Origin: Sphingomonas sp.
Lineage (GTDB): Bacteria; Pseudomonadota; Alphaproteobacteria; Sphingomonadales; Sphingomonadaceae
Length of the DNA stretch: 64,000 bases
Direction of reading: 5' to 3'
Assembly (NCBI GenBank): GCA_017418975.1
Contig: JAFOMG010000017.1
Span: 434,001-498,000 of the forward strand
The notes beneath the pieces were generated by a model. That model was given only the letters and a program-made list of their open reading frames with translations. It was not told the origin of the DNA and searched no databases. This document shows, in pieces, positions 61,056-64,000 of this stretch (position 1 is the first letter of the stretch; each line of letters starts with the position of its first letter). The position numbers and the translations under genes are program-made.

Positions 61056-62264
61056 ATGACCGAGCTTTCCAAGACAGAATGCGCGGCAGTGGAGAGAGCC
61101 GCGGCGTCGCCCATGCTGGCGCGCACCGAGGCCTGGACTGCGATCAACAGCGGCACTCGCAACCTGGCGGGGCTGAGTCGCATGGCCGATGCCCTGGCCG
61201 ATGCCTTTTCCGCCCTGCCCGGCCACCTCGCGCTGGTGGAGCCCGAGCCCGCCGAGAGCATGACGGCGGACGGACAGGTGCAGGCATTGGCGCATGGCCA
61301 CCACCTCCATCTCGCCGTGCGGCCCGAAGCGCCGGTACAGATATTGCTGACCGGCCATATGGACACGGTCTACGGCGCCGATCACCCCTTCCAGGCGAAC
61401 CGCTGGCTGCCCGACGGCAATCTGAACGCGCCCGGCGCAGCCGACATGAAGGGCGGGCTCGCGCTGATGCTCGCCGCGCTGGAGGCAGTGGAGGGGAGCC
61501 CGCTGGCGGGCCGCCTGGGCTATGAGGTGCTGATCAATTCGGATGAGGAGACCGGCTCCTTCTCCTCGGCCGGGCTGATCGCGGGCGCCGCCAAGGGCAA
61601 GGTCGCGGCGCTAACCTATGAGCCCGCCTTGCCCGACGGCACGCTGGCCGGCGCGCGCGGCGGCACCGGCAATTTCTCGATCCTGGTCCATGGCAAGTCG
61701 GCCCATGCCGGGCGCAATCCGGATGAGGGGCGCAACGCGCTTGTCGCCGCGGCCGACCTGGCGATGCGGCTGAATGACGCCAAGGCTCCCGGCCTGGCGG
61801 TCAATCCCGCCAGGATCGACGGCGGCGGCCCCAACAATGTCGTGCCCGAGCTCGCGATCCTGCGGGTCAATTTCCGGCCCCGGGACAGCGAGGCGATCAC
61901 CCTGGCGCGGATCGCGATCGACCAGGCCGTCGCGATCGTGTCGGTCAAGCATGACGTGCGCATCCACGTCCATGGCAGTTTCAACCGCCCGCCAAAGCCG
62001 CTCGACTCCGGCGCCGAGAAGCTGTTCGCGCTGGTGAAGGCATCCGGCGCCGATCTGGGCATTCCCGTCGCGTGGAAATTCTCCGGCGGCGTGTGCGACG
62101 GCAACAACATCGCCGCCGCCGGCGTGCCGGTGGTCGACACCATGGGCGCGCGCGGCGGCCTGATCCACAGCGCCGATGAATTCCTCATTCCGGAGAGCCT
62201 GGCCGAGCGTGCCGCGCTCTCCGCCGTCACCATGCTGCGTATCGCCGAGAAGGGAAGATTATGA
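61056..62264 (+). CDS. M20-family metallohydrolase leading the AST operon
   Basis: 402 residues from the ATG at 61056 (a GTG at 61047 is in frame). The two-zinc core is complete: [10 protein letters not shown] (His, Asp), [13 protein letters not shown] (bridging Asp), NSDEETGS (two Glu), RNPDEGRN, and HSADEF (last His). Sequences of this type are carboxypeptidase G2-like. ATGA overlap with astA ties it to arginine succinyltransferase catabolism. A possible role is removal of succinate from succinylglutamate or a related amide, the step normally done by AstE, which is absent from the visible operon. Confidence 0.9.
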   Translation: MTELSKTECAAVERAAASPMLARTEAWTAINSGTRNLAGLSRMADALADAFSALPGHLALVEPEPAESMTADGQVQALAHGHHLHLAVRPEAPVQILLTGHMDTVYGADHPFQANRWLPDGNLNAPGAADMKGGLALMLAALEAVEGSPLAGRLGYEVLINSDEETGSFSSAGLIAGAAKGKVAALTYEPALPDGTLAGARGGTGNFSILVHGKSAHAGRNPDEGRNALVAAADLAMRLNDAKAPGLAVNPARIDGGGPNNVVPELAILRVNFRPRDSEAITLARIAIDQAVAIVSVKHDVRIHVHGSFNRPPKPLDSGAEKLFALVKASGADLGIPVAWKFSGGVCDGNNIAAAGVPVVDTMGARGGLIHSADEFLIPESLAERAALSAVTMLRIAEKGRL

Positions 62265-63271
62265 GTTTCGTGATCCGTGCCGCCCGCGACGAGGATCTGC
62301 AGGCGCTTTACGAGATGGCGAAGCTGACCGGCGGCGGCTTCACCAATCTCCAGCCCGAGAAGGAAGTGCTGCGGGCCAAGCTCGCGCGCAGCCATGCCGC
62401 CTTCGAGCGCGGCGAGGACGAGAGCGGCGACGACGTGTTCGTGCTGGTGCTCGAGAACAGGGATACCGGCGAGGTGCGCGGCACCTGCCAGATCTTCACC
62501 GCCGTGGGGCAGCGCTGGCCCTTCTACTCCTATCGCCTTGCCACCGAGACCAAGCACAGCGAGGAGCTGGGCCGTACCTTCCGTGCCGAGACGCTCAGCC
62601 TGGTCAACGACCTGGAAGGGGCCAGCGAGGTCGGCGGGCTGTTCCTGCATCCGGGCGAGCGGGCCGGCGGCCTCGGCATGCTGCTGGCGCGCAGCCGCTA
62701 TCTCTTCATCGCCCGCCACCGCCAGCGTTTCGCCGAAAGGATCCTGGCCGAGCTGCGCGGCGTGATCGACGAGGCTGGCGGATCTCCCTTCTGGGACGGC
62801 GTCGCGGGGCGCTTCTTCGGGATGAACTTCCAGGAGGCGGACAGCTTCAATGCCGTCCATGGCAACCAGTTCATCGCCGATCTGATGCCCAAGCACCCGA
62901 TCTATACCGCGATGCTGCAGGAGAGCGCGCGCGGCGTGATCGGCCTGCCCCACCCCTCCGGCCGCGCCGCGATGCGCATGCTGGAGAGCGAGGGCTTCGC
63001 CTGGGAGCGCTATGTCGACATCTTCGACGGCGGCCCGACGATGACCGCGCGCACCGATCAGGTGAAGACGGTGCGCGACGCCAGGATCGCTCGCGTGGTG
63101 GCGGTGGAAGCCGGTGGCGAGCCTGCCCTGGTGGCCACGGGCAGGCTCCAGCAGTTCCGCGCCACCCAGGGCCGCGTGGCCGAGCGGGAGGGGGGCGCGG
63201 CGATCGACCCGCAAACCGCCGAGCTGCTCGGTGTGGGCGTTGGCGACGAAATCATGCATGTGGCGCGCTGA
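62261..63271 (+). CDS. astA: Arginine N-succinyltransferase
   Basis: 336 residues, starting [21 protein letters not shown]-acyltransferase (GNAT-like) with the AstA signatures [57 protein letters not shown] and [20 protein letters not shown]. First step of the ammonia-producing AST pathway: succinyl-CoA plus arginine. It overlaps the M20 hydrolase by four bases and the next gene by one (TGATG). Confidence 0.96.
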   Translation: MSFVIRAARDEDLQALYEMAKLTGGGFTNLQPEKEVLRAKLARSHAAFERGEDESGDDVFVLVLENRDTGEVRGTCQIFTAVGQRWPFYSYRLATETKHSEELGRTFRAETLSLVNDLEGASEVGGLFLHPGERAGGLGMLLARSRYLFIARHRQRFAERILAELRGVIDEAGGSPFWDGVAGRFFGMNFQEADSFNAVHGNQFIADLMPKHPIYTAMLQESARGVIGLPHPSGRAAMRMLESEGFAWERYVDIFDGGPTMTARTDQVKTVRDARIARVVAVEAGGEPALVATGRLQQFRATQGRVAEREGGAAIDPQTAELLGVGVGDEIMHVAR

Positions 63272-64000
63272 TGCTCGTCGAGATCAACTTCGACGGGATC
63301 ATCGGCCCGAGCCACAATTATGCCGGGCTGAGCCATGGCAACCTGGCGGCGACGCGCAATCGGGGCGAGACTTCGTTCCCGCGCGCCGCGGCGCTGCAGG
63401 GAGTCGCCAAGATGCGCGCCAACCTGGCGCTCGGGCTCGCCCAGGGCATCCTGCTTCCCCATGCCCGGCCCGACCATCGCTGGCTCGCCAGCCTCGGCAC
63501 CCGTTTCGAGGATGCTCCGCCGCATAGCCAGGCCCAGGCGCTGTCCGCTTCGCCGATGTGGGCCGCCAATGCCGCGACTGTCTCGCCCGCGCCCGACACG
63601 GCGGACGGCAAATGCCATCTGAGCGTCGCCAATCTGGTGACGATGCCGCATCGCAGCCATGAATGGCCCGAGACGCTGGCACAGCTCCGCCTCGCCTTTG
63701 CCGGCCCCGCCTTCACTGTGCACGCCCCCGTGCCGGCGCCGTTCGGCGACGAAGGCGCGGCCAATCACATGCGGCTCGCCGCCAGCCATGACGCCCCGGG
63801 CGTGGAAGTGTTCGTCTATGGCATTTCGGGCGGCCCCTTCCCTGCGCGCCAGCATCCCGATGCAAGCGCGGCGGTGGCGCGGAAGCATCGGCTCGAGCGC
63901 GTGCTGTTCGTCCAGCAATCCGAGGAAGCGATCGCGGCAGGCGCGTTCCACAACGACGTGGTCGCGGTGGCGAACGGTCCCGTGCTGTTCACGCACGAAC
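63271..64000 (+). CDS. astB: N-succinylarginine dihydrolase, 3' truncated by the window
   Basis: The first 243 residues, from the ATG at 63271 that overlaps the astA stop. [49 protein letters not shown] and [12 protein letters not shown] are diagnostic of AstB, with QHPDAS and [21 protein letters not shown] following. It converts N-succinylarginine to N-succinylornithine, two ammonia and CO2. About 200 further residues lie outside the window. Second step of the AST pathway; astC/astD probably follow beyond the edge. Confidence 0.95.
   Translation, partial: MLVEINFDGIIGPSHNYAGLSHGNLAATRNRGETSFPRAAALQGVAKMRANLALGLAQGILLPHARPDHRWLASLGTRFEDAPPHSQAQALSASPMWAANAATVSPAPDTADGKCHLSVANLVTMPHRSHEWPETLAQLRLAFAGPAFTVHAPVPAPFGDEGAANHMRLAASHDAPGVEVFVYGISGGPFPARQHPDASAAVARKHRLERVLFVQQSEEAIAAGAFHNDVVAVANGPVLFTHE

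Overview
The window is a GC-rich chromosomal segment from an alphaproteobacterium, most likely Sphingomonas or a close sphingomonad. The grounds are the nifR3/dusB-ntrBC-ntrYX cluster, a fused IspDF, an Hfq made of two Sm domains on one chain, a UrcA-family protein, several TonB-dependent receptors with FecI/FecR pairs, and small dispersed intergenic repeats. No rRNA, tRNA, CRISPR array, prophage or insertion sequence was recognised. Both ends cut a gene: a PPK2-type polyphosphate kinase on the left and astB on the right.

Layout. 0-6 kb holds housekeeping genes: partial ppk2, an S41-like secreted protease, beta-carbonic anhydrase, lipA, a RatA/COQ10-like START protein, CinA-C (PncC) and ispDF. 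ispDF is flanked on both sides by copies of a roughly 200-bp inverted-repeat element. 6.5-16.2 kb is a tightly overlapping nitrogen-regulation run (dusB, ntrB, ntrC, ntrY, ntrX), then a convergent sugE-type exporter, then hfq-hflX. 16.2-18.2 kb (minus) has a YCII protein, mazG and a secreted metallophosphoesterase. 18.4-23 kb (plus) is an ECF sigma/FecR/TonB-receptor cassette. 23.1-24.6 kb has a 55-residue protein and a medium-chain reductase.

24.7-40 kb is a long minus-strand accessory stretch. In transcription order it holds ECF sigma, FecR, a large TonB receptor, a PraB-like secreted protein, a small exported protein, a Tat-type PhoD phosphodiesterase, a Tat-type amidase, a second short plug-bearing outer-membrane protein, another ECF sigma factor, a vWA lipoprotein and a membrane-anchored TPR protein. 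The last three cell-envelope proteins share an IVVTGxR segment normally seen at the front of TonB-receptor plugs. This is the part of the window most likely to hold a poorly described envelope-signalling system.

40-43.4 kb has an exported methyltransferase-like protein, a divergent LytS/LytTR two-component pair and a UrcA protein. 43.7-46 kb is a MerR regulator leading an acyl-CoA dehydrogenase, with a well-formed dyad operator in front. 46.5-50.1 kb has a lipoprotein coupled to hisI, a Rho-N-like small protein, purF and an SDR. 50.1-54.1 kb has a possible RelE/ParE remnant, a serine beta-lactamase-like hydrolase overlapping a cyclopropane-fatty-acid-synthase-type methyltransferase, and an acyltransferase-3. 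54.2-57.4 kb is a 2-oxoacid:ferredoxin oxidoreductase operon with a 60-residue zinc ribbon wedged between the two subunits. 57.5-59.4 kb pairs an HDAC-family deacetylase with a JmjC/cupin-8 oxygenase. 59.5-61 kb has rppH and a DUF481 outer-membrane protein. The right end is an arginine succinyltransferase (AST) operon: M20 hydrolase, astA, astB.

All calls rest on reading the sequence and family knowledge; no database search was run.
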